A stretch of DNA of 64,000 nt from the NCBI GenBank assembly GCA_027559495.1, contig JAMXSV010000010.1, positions 2,662,216-2,726,215 of the forward strand, read 5' to 3'. The position numbers and the translations under genes were made by a program. Below, in pieces: positions 11,060 to 22,532 of the stretch. Within the stretch, counting starts at the first letter, position 1. Each line of letters starts with the position of its first letter. This DNA is from Aurifilum marmelostoma (Eukaryota > Ascomycota > Sordariomycetes > Diaporthales > Cryphonectriaceae). The notes under the pieces were generated by a model. It was not told where the DNA came from. It saw nothing but the letters and a program-made list of their open reading frames with translations, and did no database searches.

Positions 11060-11569
11060 ATATTGGCCCGGACTTACAGCGCCAAGTTGATTCAACTGCC
11101 TGACCAGCTTCGACCTCTGCTCGGCGGGGCAGCTCTCAAAGTAGAAGACGTAGCAGGGAAAGCTGCGCCGGGTGACCTCCTTCCAGCGCTGCATGCGAGC
11201 TGCCTCGTCCTCCTGCTGCTGGGCCACCTTGGCGGCCGAGGCCTGGGAGATCTTCTCATCCTTGTAGGCCCGGGAGAGGTCTCTCCTAATGACCTTGACC
11301 TGGCGGACGGGAGACCTGAGGGGCTGCTCGGTGCCGTCGTTCAAAAGCTTCTTCTTGGTCGGTGGAGGCTGGCCATAATGCTCCTCCCGCTGGACGCTGG
11401 CATGGGCCCTCTTCTGCTGGCGGTGCTTGCCCAGCACGGCGGCTAGGGAGGCAGACTGGCTTCGGATGGGAGAGTTGGCGGCATTGGGGTTCGAGGAGAG
11501 AGGAACACGTCGGCTGGACATGGTGGAGGGATAGGAGACGGAGGAGGGCGATAGGGATACGGCTGCCAT
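9381..11569 (-). CDS. DBF4: Dbf4-type regulatory subunit of Cdc7 kinase
   Basis: Dbf4 (NimO in Aspergillus) activates Cdc7 for firing of replication origins. Exons are 11569-11078, 10950-9571 and 9515-9381, giving 668 aa from the ATG at 11569 or 652 aa from the ATG at 11521 (MSSRRVPLSSNP), which may be the true start. Motif N (BRCT-like) is split by intron 1 between QLNQLGA and REEKFFSKDITHVITTRS. Motif M is ELVYFKGPYIYIYDIEEKQKP followed by a Pro/Arg-rich segment. Motif C is a CCHH finger, CENCQDKFNDFEE joined by intron 2 to HIASRKHRKF, followed by NWSRLDSLL. Intron 1 (127 nt) is nearly half CT/GA microsatellite. The gene is divergent from ICP55. Confidence 0.93.
11000..11057. repeat. (CT)n microsatellite in DBF4 intron 1
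   Basis: About 29 uninterrupted CT units fill 58 of the 127 bases of this intron. On the transcribed strand it reads GA, so it is a purine tract between donor and branch point. Length variation is expected. Confidence 0.95.
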
Positions 11570-13242
11570 GTAAGGATGGTGGTCTAGGTCAACATGCTCT
11601 GCAAAGCGAGGGTATGATTCCTGTCTTGTTTCGAACCGTGCAGCGTCTAGAATGGAGCACGGCGAGGTGCTGTGCACCTTGGAGCACCTGGGTCACACGA
11701 GTGGACGCGGGTCAAGGGAATGATGGCTGGACGGGGTGGCTCAATCGCAAGATATCAGAGCTCTGTATTCGGGTGGGTGGTTGGAGAGGCACGCGTCTGC
11801 CTTGGCCCCTCACAGGGCTGGTGGTCGGGCCTCGTGTGACACGGTTGGAAAACGCCAAACAAAGAACAAGAAGAAAGGGAGAGAGAGCCGTCAATTGAAA
11901 TTGACTGTCGTCTCTGACGCCTTTGAGAACCTCGCCACGGGCGTTCTTGTTGGGTCGTGTTTTCGAAGGGGGTTGCTGTTGTTGGCAGGTATCTCTTGTT
12001 GGTTCAACTTGCTTCTTCCCGCCTGTGTCGCACGTTCCACGAAAATCGCGGTACGAGTTGCAGGTGTGGCCCGGCTTAAGGTCTGCAGGGCTGGCATGGC
12101 GGCTTGTGTGGCGGGCTGCGGGAGCTCCCAGAGCTCCTGCCAACAACAAATAACGCGCACAGGCCAGCACCGCCCCACTAAATATGTGGCCCACCAGTAG
12201 AAGGGGCAACGCCCCCAGGTGACTGCCTCTTTGGGCAATGCCCTGCTGCTGCATAGTAGTGCAACCTAACATGCCATGGCACCCCGTGGAGTAACAGGAC
12301 GGTAAGTCTCAGGTGCACACGATATTGTCAAATGATGTTCTCATAGATCATCTACAATGAAAATATTTTATTCAAAGAGGTGTCCCTGCCGTGGTTCAAT
12401 GTGGGGAGACCAGCATTAGAACCATGCTCTGAAACCAATGGTCAAGTACTCGAGTATTCAAGTATCCAGTCTGCCTGGGTCTACATCACATCATCCCACC
12501 AAGATTCTTTCGGAGTAGAGAGGCATTACTGATAGATGAGGCTTCAGAAATATGTGGTTGCAGATTCTTGCCAGTCACTATCCCAATGCACGTTTGAATT
12601 CCTACTCGTTCGTATATGGTCAAGGTCACGTTGGCGGCAAGCTTCGATTACAGCCTCCCGCGCCCCAGGGGCCAGCTATCTAGGCAAGATCTCCCTTTTT
12701 CTGGGCCTCGCTCATGAAAAGAAGACGGGTGTGTGGTTTGCAGAAAGCCCGTCTTGTAAACAACAAGTAATGATCAGCGTACACAGAGTACATAGTAGCT
12801 CAGTATTATGCATGTGTACAGCACGCAGGTGTTTCCCAGAGCGCAACATGTTCATGAAGTCGTCAGGTCCTGTGGCTAGACCACTTGGCAAGAGAAAGCC
12901 TATCTAGATATAACAACGTGTGCAGACCACTTCTGAATTTATTTGTAGTTCGGTATAAGTACATATATACGTACAGTATGGCAATACGTGCAGAATACTC
13001 GAGGGCGGGTGGGGCCACTGCTGCGATACAGGGGAGCCGTGCTGCTGTACTGTAGAAGTTGCTAGGGTGCATCCCGGGCCGACTCTGCAGGGTTCTAAGC
13101 TCTTTCAATCCGGGGAAGAAATGCTCACACTTCCTTGTCGCCTGGTCTGAAATGATTTTCCTCCCCGACAGCAAACTCTCCACGTACCTGCAGCCACAAT
13201 GCTCACAGGCGGCGCTGTGGCTCGACTCAACCTACTAGAAAT
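11570..13242. other. Intergenic between divergent DBF4 and ICP55
   Basis: This is a 1.7-kb region without supported coding exons. The open frames at 11712-12272 and 12536-12907 lack motifs, proper starts or splice-site support. It probably holds long 5' UTRs and promoters. Confidence 0.5.
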
Positions 13243-14826
13243 ATGAGCTCACGACCTTCGATTGCCAGGCTGGTGGCCAGGTCGGCCGCGCCGAGCCGGT
13301 CTGCCCCTCCATCGCAGACGCTGCCTTTGACAGCCTTCCGCGCCCTCAATCGCCGACACCACCTCCTCCAGCCGGACCGTAGGTTGTACGCCTCCGTCTC
13401 TGCGTCTCAGCTGCAGTTCGGCCAGCCCGTCTACGAGACTCATCCGCACCTCCTGGAGCCTGGCGAGCGTGCGTCTTCCTTCCTTGACACTTGAAATATC
13501 CCTGTCTCGTCGGCATCCCAACTCAGACCATCCGCAGACTAAAAACCATGACCCTCGTCTCCAGTGACACCGGGCATCACCGCCCAGGAATATCACGACC
13601 GCCGTGCCCGCCTGGCGCAAGCCCTCCCGAAGAATGCCGTCGCCATTCTGCCTGCCGCCGAGGTTAAATGGCGCTCCGGTGCCGTCTTCTTCCCATTCCG
13701 CCAGGAGTCGAACTTCCTCTACCTTACCGGCTTCAACGAGCCAGAGGCGATAGCCGTCATACAAAAGACCGGCGACAGGCTCGGCGATTTCATATTCCAC
13801 CTTCTAGTGCGGCCGAAAGACCCCGCCGCAGAGCAGTGGTCCGGCCCCTGGAGTGGCGTGCAGGCTGCGGAGGACGTCTTCAACGCAGACAGCGCGGGGG
13901 ACATCAAGAAGGCAGGGGATCTGCTCCAGCCGATACTACAGGGCGCGAGCAGGGTATACACCGACGACAGCGGCTCTCCCTTACTTCAGCCTCACTTGCG
14001 CACTTCTGCTGGCCGTGTGCCTGCCACCTCACCTCTGAGACCCCTCCTCAATTCCTTGCGGATCATCAAGTCACCTGCTGAGATAGCCAACATGCGCCAA
14101 GCAGGCCGAATATCAGGACGCGCGATTACCAACGCCATGCGCAGAGGCTGGAAGTACGAAAAGGACCTCCAGGCCTACCTCGACTACGCCTTCACTGCAG
14201 ACGGCTGCGACGGCCCCGCGTACGTACCCGTCGTAGCCGGCGGGAGCAGGGCAAACATGATACACTACGTCCTCAACAACGCAGCCCTTGACGACACACA
14301 GATGGTGCTGGTGGATGCTGGTGGGGAATATGGGACTTACATCACCGACATCACACGGACGTGGCCTGTGAGCGGCAAGTTCTCGCCTGCCCAGAAGGAT
14401 CTCTACGAGGCGGTCCTGCGCGTGCAGAGGTCAGGCGTCTCGCTCTGCCGCGCAGACAGCGGTCTGAGTCTTGATCAGATCCACCGCGCCACAGAGGCCG
14501 CGCTGCGCACTGAGCTCACGAAGCTCGGCTTCGACCTGTCAGGGCCTGCCGCGCTGGAGGCGCTGTTCGCGCACCACGTAGGTCACTACGTCGGGCTAGA
14601 CGTGCACGACTGCCCTGGCTACGGGAGGAATGTCGCGCTCAAGCCGGGACATTGCGTGACCATCGAGCCAGGGGTGTACGTGCCAGATGACGAGAGGTGG
14701 CCCAGGCATTTCAGGGGCATAGGCATCAGGATCGAGGACAGTGTATGTGTGGACGAGACGGGACCGATCGTGTTGACAACGGAAGCCGTCAAGGAGGTTG
14801 TTGATATCGAGGCGCTCCGGAATTGA
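13243..14826 (+). CDS. ICP55: Mitochondrial intermediate cleaving peptidase, aminopeptidase P family
   Basis: Icp55 removes one residue from mitochondrial precursors after processing by MPP and so stabilises them. Exons 13243-13468 and 13565-14826 give 495 aa. The intron (96 nt, GTGCGT...CCAG) restores GELTPGIT at the junction. The first 50 residues are basic and Ser-rich, as in a matrix presequence. The aminopeptidase P N-domain follows (PFRQESNFLYLTGFNEP). In the pita-bread catalytic domain the metal ligands are visible at about D326 (VDAGGEYG), D337 (ITDITRTWP), H416 (HHVGHYVGLDVHD), E443 (IEPGVY) and E466 (IRIEDS). A poorly conserved insert near residues 210-230 (SGSPLLQPHL) could hide a further in-frame intron, but I see no strong signals for one. 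Confidence 0.93.
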
Positions 14827-15644
14827 GAACGGGTCAAGCCTCGCACCGCCAGACACAGTGATCTGGCACACCATGCAGATTGGTCTCATGTCGTGGATGT
14901 CCGTCCCGCTCTGATCTGTGCTTGTCGACAGTGCTCTGGCCAGACTTTCAATCTTGAGTCTCAAGGTCGCGCGCATTTGCAAAAGACAGACCATGTCACA
15001 TATGAATGACCTGAAAGTATTGGATCCCTCTCAACAGCAGAAGATCGCAAACGTTGGCACTCAACGTTTCCCAAAAGCAATGGCAGACGCCGGCTCAAAT
15101 GCTATATGCCTCAAATCACCCCTCCCTCATAGTAACTGTAGAAGCTTTGTTTAGTCGTCAGCCTTTATTAGGCAATGCATCTGGAGCATGTATCTGGATC
15201 TCTGTAGCTTGCCTTGAGTATTTGACCATCCAGTATATTATTTTTGAGCCTGACAACCCCACAAGATGAAACGAACAAGTATGCTCTGCAGCGCGCGCAG
15301 AGCCATCATTAAGCCATAACTGTGTCGTTGGTGGTACAGTGTATATATACACACAAAGAACTAATCATTCATTGAGAATGCCCCCTTTTTGAGAGATGGG
15401 TTGGGTCTATAATTTGGTTTTGTTTCGTTACACCATTTGGTGATGGTCGTCCTTAAGATTTCCCTCATTGCAATCCCATGCCCGTGATGACCCGAAATTG
15501 AAGCGATTGTGGTGTGTGGGAACCGTACTAGAAACGCCGGCAGCTATGTTGATGAAATTATCGAGTAATTTTGGTTTTTTGTTCTTTCCCTCTTTCTCCC
15601 ACGCTCATTATGAGTTTCGTTTCGGTGGTCCTGTACTAATAGGT
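14827..15644. other. Convergent 3' flanks of ICP55 and the bHLH gene
   Basis: This is 0.8 kb between two converging genes. I see no coding content. Confidence 0.5.
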
Positions 15645-17356
15645 CTAGCAGAATGCACGCGGATCAAACAGGGTCCTGCTATAGTTTGGCATCTGGAATG
15701 ACGGCCGCGCCGTCTGGCTGAGCAGCTGCTCGAAGGCTGCCAGTCGCCGCGAGAGCTGTTGGTGTTGTGCCATGATCGCCCTGTTCTTCTTTTCGAGATA
15801 GTTGATATACTCGGTAGCCTTCGTGAGAACAGTACCCTGCGCATGGTTAGTCCTCCCTGTTCATGCTCGCGCACACATTTCCTGGAAGGCTTCACTTCTA
15901 CTGACCTTGCTGACTTTAGGCCGGTTGCCTGGCGTGTTGTCCTCGCCCTCGTCAACCACGCCCTCCTGAATTGTCCTTAGCGCCGGAACTGCATCTCGTA
16001 GTTCGGAGATCTTGTCTTTTAGGTTCGTCCGATACTTTCTCTCGATGTCGTTATGCGCCGTGCGGTCCCCCGACTTGCCTTTTGGCTTGGTCTCGTCATC
16101 GCCCTCTCTCTCCTTGCCTTTGCCCTTACCCTCGCTCTTCTCAGTATTAGATCGGGAAAGTCGTGGCTGAGGTGGTTTCGCCACGGCGGGCGTCTCTGGA
16201 CGCAGCAGTGGCGCGTCGTCTGTGATCAGTCCCATACCTAAGCCTCCCAGACCGCCGAATGAGCTTAGACCCCCTAGGCCTCCGCCGAGATTGAAGCCTG
16301 GCCCCAGGGTCGCATGAAGTCCTCCTCCTGCAACATACCCCCTGGATCCGCTCGCCTGGCCAAACTGTCCCGACCCCAGGCCGCCCATCACAGGGCCGGT
16401 ATTCATCGCTATGGCGATGAGGCGCCGTTGTTCATCCTCGCTCAGCTGCTGCGGGTTCTGCATGCTCATGAGAGAGTCAAGACGCAGGCCTGGCTGGGGC
16501 TTCTCCCAGCTCAGTGGTGTTGAATACAGTCCTTCTCGAGGGGGGACCTCAGGCGGTGGCATGTTGTCAATCTTGGACAAGTGGTCAGCCAGGTTCATCG
16601 AGCCAAAGTCCTCTGCGGTCATGTCGCCCTCCTCGGATAACGCATAGTCCAGCGCATCGTCGTCTAGCATGTCTTCGGGCCGTAGTGGTCGGTGCAAAGG
16701 CCTGGAGCTGCTCGGGCCTGCCGCGGCCGACCTCGACTCGGGTTGCTCCTGTGGGCTCCACTGTTGGCTGTCGCGAGTGGTGGCTACTGTAGACGGTGAG
16801 GTGTGTGAATGTTGCAGCCTCGGTCTTATCTCAAAAGCATGTCAGCCAGGCTACATCATATCTGACCTGGTGCAAACCCCCCAGGCCCTCACCGGTGTCG
16901 CCAGACAAAGGATCATCTTACCTCTTTGGCTGCTGTGATTGCTGCTGCTGGGGCTGCTGCTGTGCTGATGACTGTTGCCCTTCCCTGCCCTTCTGATGAT
17001 TGAGCTCAGAGCTGGTCCCTTCCCCAGCCGCGCCCTCCTCATTATCAAACTGTATCCAATAGTCTACATTGTCGAATGGCGTCGACTCGGTGCTGAGTTT
17101 TGTCCGCTTGCGCTCGTGGCCGGGTTTAGGCCTTGGTGCTCGGGGGGAAGTATGACTCTGGATCCCTGGCCGCCAGCCTGCTGGGACCTTGACTGCTGGG
17201 GCCTGCCCGTCGCGGGCGTTGCAGCCTGTCCAAAGGAGTCAAAAGACAGGCTGGTAGGCCCAGAGGACGGAGAGCCTAGGACCGAGTCGACATTCAAGCC
17301 AGTCGTATCCCAGAAGTTCTGGACAGAGGAGCTGGAGCTGGGAGCAGCGATGCGGC

Positions 17357-17393
<37 letters not shown>

Positions 17394-17583
17394 GCTCTCG
17401 AGGTCGCCAGTCTGGAATGGATTAGCACTGGGAGCGGTGCGCCAGCCAGGCATGGTTCTCCTCGGAAAGGTCATTCACGACCACCGAGGTGTTTCTGTTC
17501 ATATGTGGCAGATGGCAGGAATTCCTTACTTGGCTGTTGGGCTCGAGGAAGTACTCGAGGTGTCTGAGGAGATTCGGGTCCAT
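15645..17583 (-). CDS. SREBP-like bHLH transcription factor with one unresolved frame break
   Basis: The bHLH region reads HNDIERKYRTNLKDKISEL, with the Tyr typical of SREBP-type factors, then an acidic loop and helix 2 in GTVLTKATEYINYLEKKNRAI. A leucine-rich helix follows and the protein stops soon after, with no membrane segments, so it is not a full Sre1. My exons are 17583-17530, 17411-16922, 16824-15906 and 15836-15645. Exon 1 (MDPNLLRHLEYFLEP) splices in phase to a tract of 12 Gln; an alternative start is the ATG at 17474. Exon lengths sum to 1655 nt, one short of a multiple of three. The frame before about 17147 (SRVILPP) does not continue into GHERKRTKLSTE and DNVDYWIQFD. Either one C is missing in the C6 run at 17147-17142, or a weak 56-nt intron (AAG|GTCCCA...CCAAG) is used. 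Confidence 0.8.
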
Positions 17584-19882
17584 GGCCGATTATCAGCTGA
17601 GCATTGCAGGACACAAATCAGGGTCCAGGCGGGCTGAGAGTCAGGAGACCTCTCGCGGTATGGATGGCAACCGGAGAAACCTTCGGTTCAAAGAAGTGGT
17701 TCGTCGAGCGATCAAGTCCAAGATGACTTCCGACGGCAAGCACAGCTTAGAGCGGCTCGAGGCGATGGTCAGGCGAGGTGGGTGCTGATTCCGGCCTGAC
17801 GGACTATCTGCGATGGGACATTGGAATGTGAAGCTAGTGGCCGTGTGGGTGACCCCGTAAATCAAGTGCAGCGCCGACAGGACTTCGGACGGCGGTACGA
17901 TCCCCACTCAAGCCTCGAGGTTGAGGACAGGGGGAGGTTCTCTCAACTCTCGACGAGCTTGCTGGATCAGGTGATGAGCCGAGGCGGAGAGGGGCTCTGT
18001 AGGTCTTATGTGGCGACAGCCTGTGTACGTTCTTCCTTTTGATTGAGGGGTTGTGGGCCGTCCTGGGACGAGTCTGACGGTCGCTGAAATGGTAGAAGGG
18101 GACCGCGGTGCGGACAAGTAGGTGACCAAAGGCAGACTGCTGAAGGATTCTCTGGTCCTGTCCAGGGTGCGCAAATCGGGTGCGACCTCTGCAACTTGTG
18201 TAGCAAACCTTAAGTCGCTGGCCAGCCGGTGTGTGGTCTGCTACGGGGTGACTGAGCTCGCGTGGAGGCAGGCTGCCTTCAGTCCGGCAGAACAGGCGCG
18301 AAAAGTGTGAGGGAAAAAATTCCACAGAGTGGCATCCGAGGGCTTCGTCTGTCGACGATCGCCTGTGAGTGCTGACAGGTGGAATCCGCGTGGGGAGGGG
18401 AACCCGGAGGTGCTGGCTGGCACACTGAGGGTGTTGAAAGTGGGCTGATGTCGACAAGCCCAAGGGGTCCCAGGTGTGGCGCACAAGGAAAGCTGCCGCT
18501 GCTAGTAGTAGAAGCGCTGCAGTCCAGGTGCTCAGGTGCTACTGCGCTGCGTGCTGTGTAGGGCAGGGTGAACGGGAAGATTCTCCTTGTGCCCGAGGGT
18601 TGGTTGATGAAGGGGGTTCAGAAGCAGTTGTGGTTTGTTGCAGTGTGTGGACGTTGGACTCCCCCTCCGAAGAACAAAGTCGCCCCAGCATCCAGTTAGA
18701 AGCATCTGATTCAGGCCACTTTCCAAACAAATCACGCCACTTTTGACAGGCCTGGACAGGGAACTTTTCCAAGGTACGTACCTCACGTACCCCACCGCGT
18801 CTCTCATTTTTCTCCCCCTTCTTTTCTCTTTCATCTATACCCTTCACGACTTTGACCAGCCCACAACCACCCACGTTCCGTTCTAACAGCCTCAGCGAAG
18901 GATATGAAAGTAATGAGATCTTCCCACATAAGAATAAGAAGTTAAATTTCAAAACCGTCTGAGGATTTGACCGTTCACCTGTACTAAGAGTACTTGGGTT
19001 GTCACTTCCTGAATATTCGCCGTGGTTCCGGAGCGGGCCGCCGTCAAGTCACGGAGCCAAGCCTCTTCTGGCCTAGGCCAAGCACAGCCGGGGTAGGTGC
19101 CCCCCAGTGCCCCCTTCTCTCCTCAAAGCCCCCCCTCTCCTGTACTACCAATTGTCGTCCCTTGTCGTCATATTTCGTTCTAAATTCCTACTCACTATTA
19201 CTATACAGTAAACACTATAACACATGTGCTGTATGTCGTCGGCATCGCCCGCGACAATGTCCAATACGGCATGTGCTGCGAGTCCATGGCACACATACCT
19301 CATATTGACCTGGCATACTTTGACAGCCGTCCATTCCAGTGAGATCGCATCCCCGTGGCATGACATATCGAGTCCCTAGGCCGGCAGCGGCCGAATCCAT
19401 TCGAGTCTCTCTATGTACCTGACACAGTCGGTAGACGCCAGCTAAGCAAGGTCTTACTGCACTGAATCAGTGTGTCTGACGGGGCAGCGAACTTGGCCTT
19501 GATCAATGCCAGCCACCCTCCTCAACCGCCTGCCCGCCGCCCATTATCCGCGCGCCCTTTTTTACTGCTTGTGACCGCCTCGTGTTAACCAGGACCTGCA
19601 GTCACTCAATGCAAAAGAGATGGATCTCGACCTGTGCCGACAAGGAGGCTCGACAATTAGTCGTGCAGACTTCACGGTCTGGATACTTTGGCGGTACTGA
19701 TTGACGTCCGAGACCGGGACGCCTCAGCGAACCACCGGGCCAGCACCCATGATGATCTCAGGATTGGAGATGGAGTAGAATGAACGGCTAAGTATTACTT
19801 ATAGAGAGGCGAAGGCAATTGCTGATGCTGCTGTACACTGTACAAGTATGATCAGTCTCGCAGGCCAGATCTACCAGCCGCT
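17584..19882. other. Long intergenic region upstream of the bHLH gene
   Basis: This 2.3-kb stretch probably holds the promoter and a long 5' UTR of the bHLH gene and the 3' flank of the monooxygenase gene. The 216-codon minus frame at 17834-18484 has no recognisable domain and no ATG-led support. Confidence 0.45.
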
Positions 19883-21257
19883 TTACTGCAACTCGTTCAG
19901 CTGTTCAAATCCATACTCCTCGACTGGCACGAAATGCGCAGGTGGTCCCGCTCCCAACCACATCGCGACATAGAAAAGCTTAGAGCAGTACAGAAGGAAC
20001 ACGATCGCGTTCAGGACCCAGACGCCCCAGTAAGTCTGCGGGTGGAGGAGCTTGGGCATGCCAGGCGAAAGCTTCTGTGCGAGATCAACAGTGGGCCGCA
20101 TCTTCTCCTCGTACTGTGCAAAGGCACGGCTGTGGTCGTTAGGATGTTGCAGGATGGCGCCTGCGAGGTTCCATGCGCCTGTCAGGCCGAGTGTTGTACC
20201 CATCCCGGAAAATGGGCTGGCACAGTATCTGCCCTGGCCTCAGCAAGGGTCTGGCAAGATATCGAGAGGTGAGGGTGTAGAGGGAGACTCACCCGGCATC
20301 ACCCAGCAGAACAACTCGGCCCTTGCTCCAGCTGTCCATCTTGACCTGCGCGATCATATCATAATAGAAGTCCTCCGTCCTCATCATCCCGTCCAGAATC
20401 CTGTCGCATTCCCAGCCAGCATCCTGAAAGAGTTCCACCATCAGCTGCTTCTGCGCTGGGACATCCTCGCGCTTCTTGGTCGCCACCGCAGAGAGCCTCG
20501 CGTCGGTGTCATTGATGATGGTCATAAAGACCGTCACCCTGCCAGCTTGCTCGTCCGGCCTGACCATGATCCCTCTCCGCCCAGACGCATGAAACCACCT
20601 CCGCCACTTTGTGTCGGTCTGTCCAGCCACCATACTGAAAAACGCACCATATACACCACCAGCCAGCTTCTTCACGACGTGGTCAGCCTGCTGGCCCCAG
20701 ACCATGCTCCTCGTCGTGCTCTGAAGCCCGTCCGCGCCCACAACAAGGTCAAATCTCTGCCGCTGGCCGCTTTTGGCAAAGTGCACGTCTACCTTGTCTC
20801 CGTCCTGCTCGATGCTATCCAGATGATCACCCCACACGAACTCGATCCCCTTGCCTCCCTGCGCTGTGATCCCCTCGCCCACCGTCTTCGCCCTCTGATA
20901 AAGAATCTCCGCAAGCGTGCCCCTCAAGATCTCCACGTCGGCAGTGGGCGTCGATGTCTTGCCGCTCTTGTCGGCCGAGAACTGAGCCCAGATCCGATTC
21001 TGCCCATCCACGAGACGCACGCCCTCCTCCTCCGTCATTCTTGCCCGGACCTGCTTCTCGATCCCCAAGCGGCGGGTGATGGTGATCCCCGCCCCTCGGA
21101 TGTCGATGTTCTGGCCATCTGTGCGCAGGGCAGGCGAACGCTCGAGGACGGTGATGTGGGGTTTCTCGCCGGCGGGGAGGTCGGACATGAGCAGGCAGGT
21201 CGCGAGGGCTGGGCCAGCTATGGAACAGCCTATAATGAGAATATGCAAGGGAGCCAT
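19883..21257 (-). CDS. FAD-dependent monooxygenase with C-terminal membrane segment
   Basis: This is a class A flavoprotein monooxygenase. Exons 21257-20293 and 20228-19883 give 436 aa. The 64-nt intron joins VVLLGDAG to YCASPFSGMGTTLGL, restoring the second FAD motif (GDA). The first FAD motif is LIIGCSIAGPALA (residues 6-18), in which the usual first GxG is GCS. The DG motif is in DLVVGADGLQSTTRS. The last 50 residues contain a hydrophobic stretch, VWVLNAIVFLLYCSKLFYVA, that could anchor the enzyme in a membrane. The family includes tailoring enzymes and aromatic hydroxylases; the substrate cannot be read from sequence. It is divergent from the Zn2Cys6 regulator at 22533, and the two probably form a regulated pair. 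Confidence 0.88.
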
Positions 21258-21617
21258 TGAATGGGGCTGTTGCGACTTGGAAAGAGAAAAGATTTGAAAT
21301 ACTGGCTGGTACAATGGACCAGTCTTGCATTCAAAACAAGTTGTAGCTTACTGATGTTTCTTGATGGCTTGATGACTACCAAATATGAACTCACAGATGT
21401 AGTGGGATGCATCAACTCATATGTATATAAGAGCTTAATATATATGCGTAGAGCCCATCACATACTACTTTCTATCAAATTTCTCAGACAATTCGAAGGG
21501 TTCATTACAACATGTCACTCTTCTTACCTTGACGTGGTTCATAATGTTAGTCTACTAGACTGGACTAATCATCAACAACGTCATCCACTACATCACTGCA
21601 GCTGCAGCACAAGGCTT

Positions 21618-21627
21618 TCGGGCCCGA
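21618..21627. promoter_or_regulatory. Palindrome TCGGGCCCGA, copy 1
   Basis: This perfect 10-bp palindrome, extended to TTTCGGGCCCGAAA, contains CGG and CCG in inverted orientation, the half-site type bound by Zn2Cys6 dimers. It lies about 360 bp upstream of the monooxygenase start. Confidence 0.6.
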
Positions 21628-21640
21628 AAATGGTGGCATT

Positions 21641-21650
21641 TCGGGCCCGA
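21641..21650. promoter_or_regulatory. Palindrome TCGGGCCCGA, copy 2
   Basis: This second perfect copy lies 23 bp from copy 1, about two helical turns, so both face roughly the same side of the DNA. Confidence 0.6.
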
Positions 21651-22418
21651 CGCTTGGGCCCTGGACAACCACCGACCGCTTCGTCGCTGGTGCATAAAGT
21701 GCGCGACAGTAATCATCACGTCTTTCCTGCACAGCCTGTCCCACTTATTTGATGTCTCTATCTCACAAGGACTCTGGCTTGTCGTCTACAAATCCCTTAC
21801 TAAGGCTGCGCTGCATCTCTGGCGCAGGAGCCCGCGAGGCCCGGCTCGAGCTCTTAAATACGTGTCCATGGTTATAGAGAACACCGAAGCTCGGGTCGAG
21901 ATGAGTGGAGATAAACCGAACTCTCAGCTGCTTGAAATACTATGTGGTAATACAGTGAAGTTTCGTTGTATCGACGCTGTGCGTTACTGTGACCTGGGGC
22001 AGGAAGAAGCGAAGAGCTCTGTTGCCAGCACCCCATCAATCAATATATTGTTGCGCGACACCAGTTTGGTTCAGTTATAATCGTCGACGGTGATGGAATA
22101 TAGCATGGTTTTACCTAGGTGTACCCCAGTAACACCACGCGACCATGCTATCAAAGAACAACAGCATCGTGCATCAGGGCGTGGACTATGTGAACAAAAG
22201 CACTTATCATCGATCTCGTGCTGAATTGGGCCTCCTTGCTGTGGCTCCGCTCACTCAGTGGCTGGATTGCACCCAACAGCCCCTGAGCCGAACCCCACGA
22301 ATCCTGACCCAGAGTGTGGTGTCAGCCACTATTAGGGGCAATGTCTTACTGTGTCAGTGGGCACAAGCAGTGGATCCACTGATTCATCTAGCGCTACTCG
22401 AAAGCCACCCGTCCAGGC

Positions 22419-22428
22419 TCGGGCCCGA
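22419..22428. promoter_or_regulatory. Palindrome TCGGGCCCGA, copy 3
   Basis: This third perfect copy lies about 105 bp before the ATG of the Zn2Cys6 regulator. It could serve autoregulation. Confidence 0.55.
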
Positions 22429-22532
22429 AACTCTTGCTGCATTATAATCTACATACCCTTCTTCTTGAATCTCCCTCCTGGGCTGCGCCGGCCAGTAAGT
22501 TGCACTGGAAGCGGCCCTGTGATCACTCAGTG

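Larger units (their letters stand above)
21258..22532. other. Divergent promoter region of monooxygenase and Zn2Cys6 regulator
   Basis: This 1.3-kb region carries three copies of the palindrome TCGGGCCCGA, annotated separately. The open frames at 21261-21752 and 21862-22080 are not convincing genes. Confidence 0.55.

Noticed and set aside
17834..18484. 216-codon open frame on the minus strand upstream of the bHLH gene
   Set aside because: No domain, no ATG-led start, composition of GC-rich non-coding DNA; more likely 5' UTR or promoter.
20052..21260. 402-codon plus-strand frame
   Set aside because: It lies opposite the FAD monooxygenase, whose motifs and intron are clear; it is a shadow frame.
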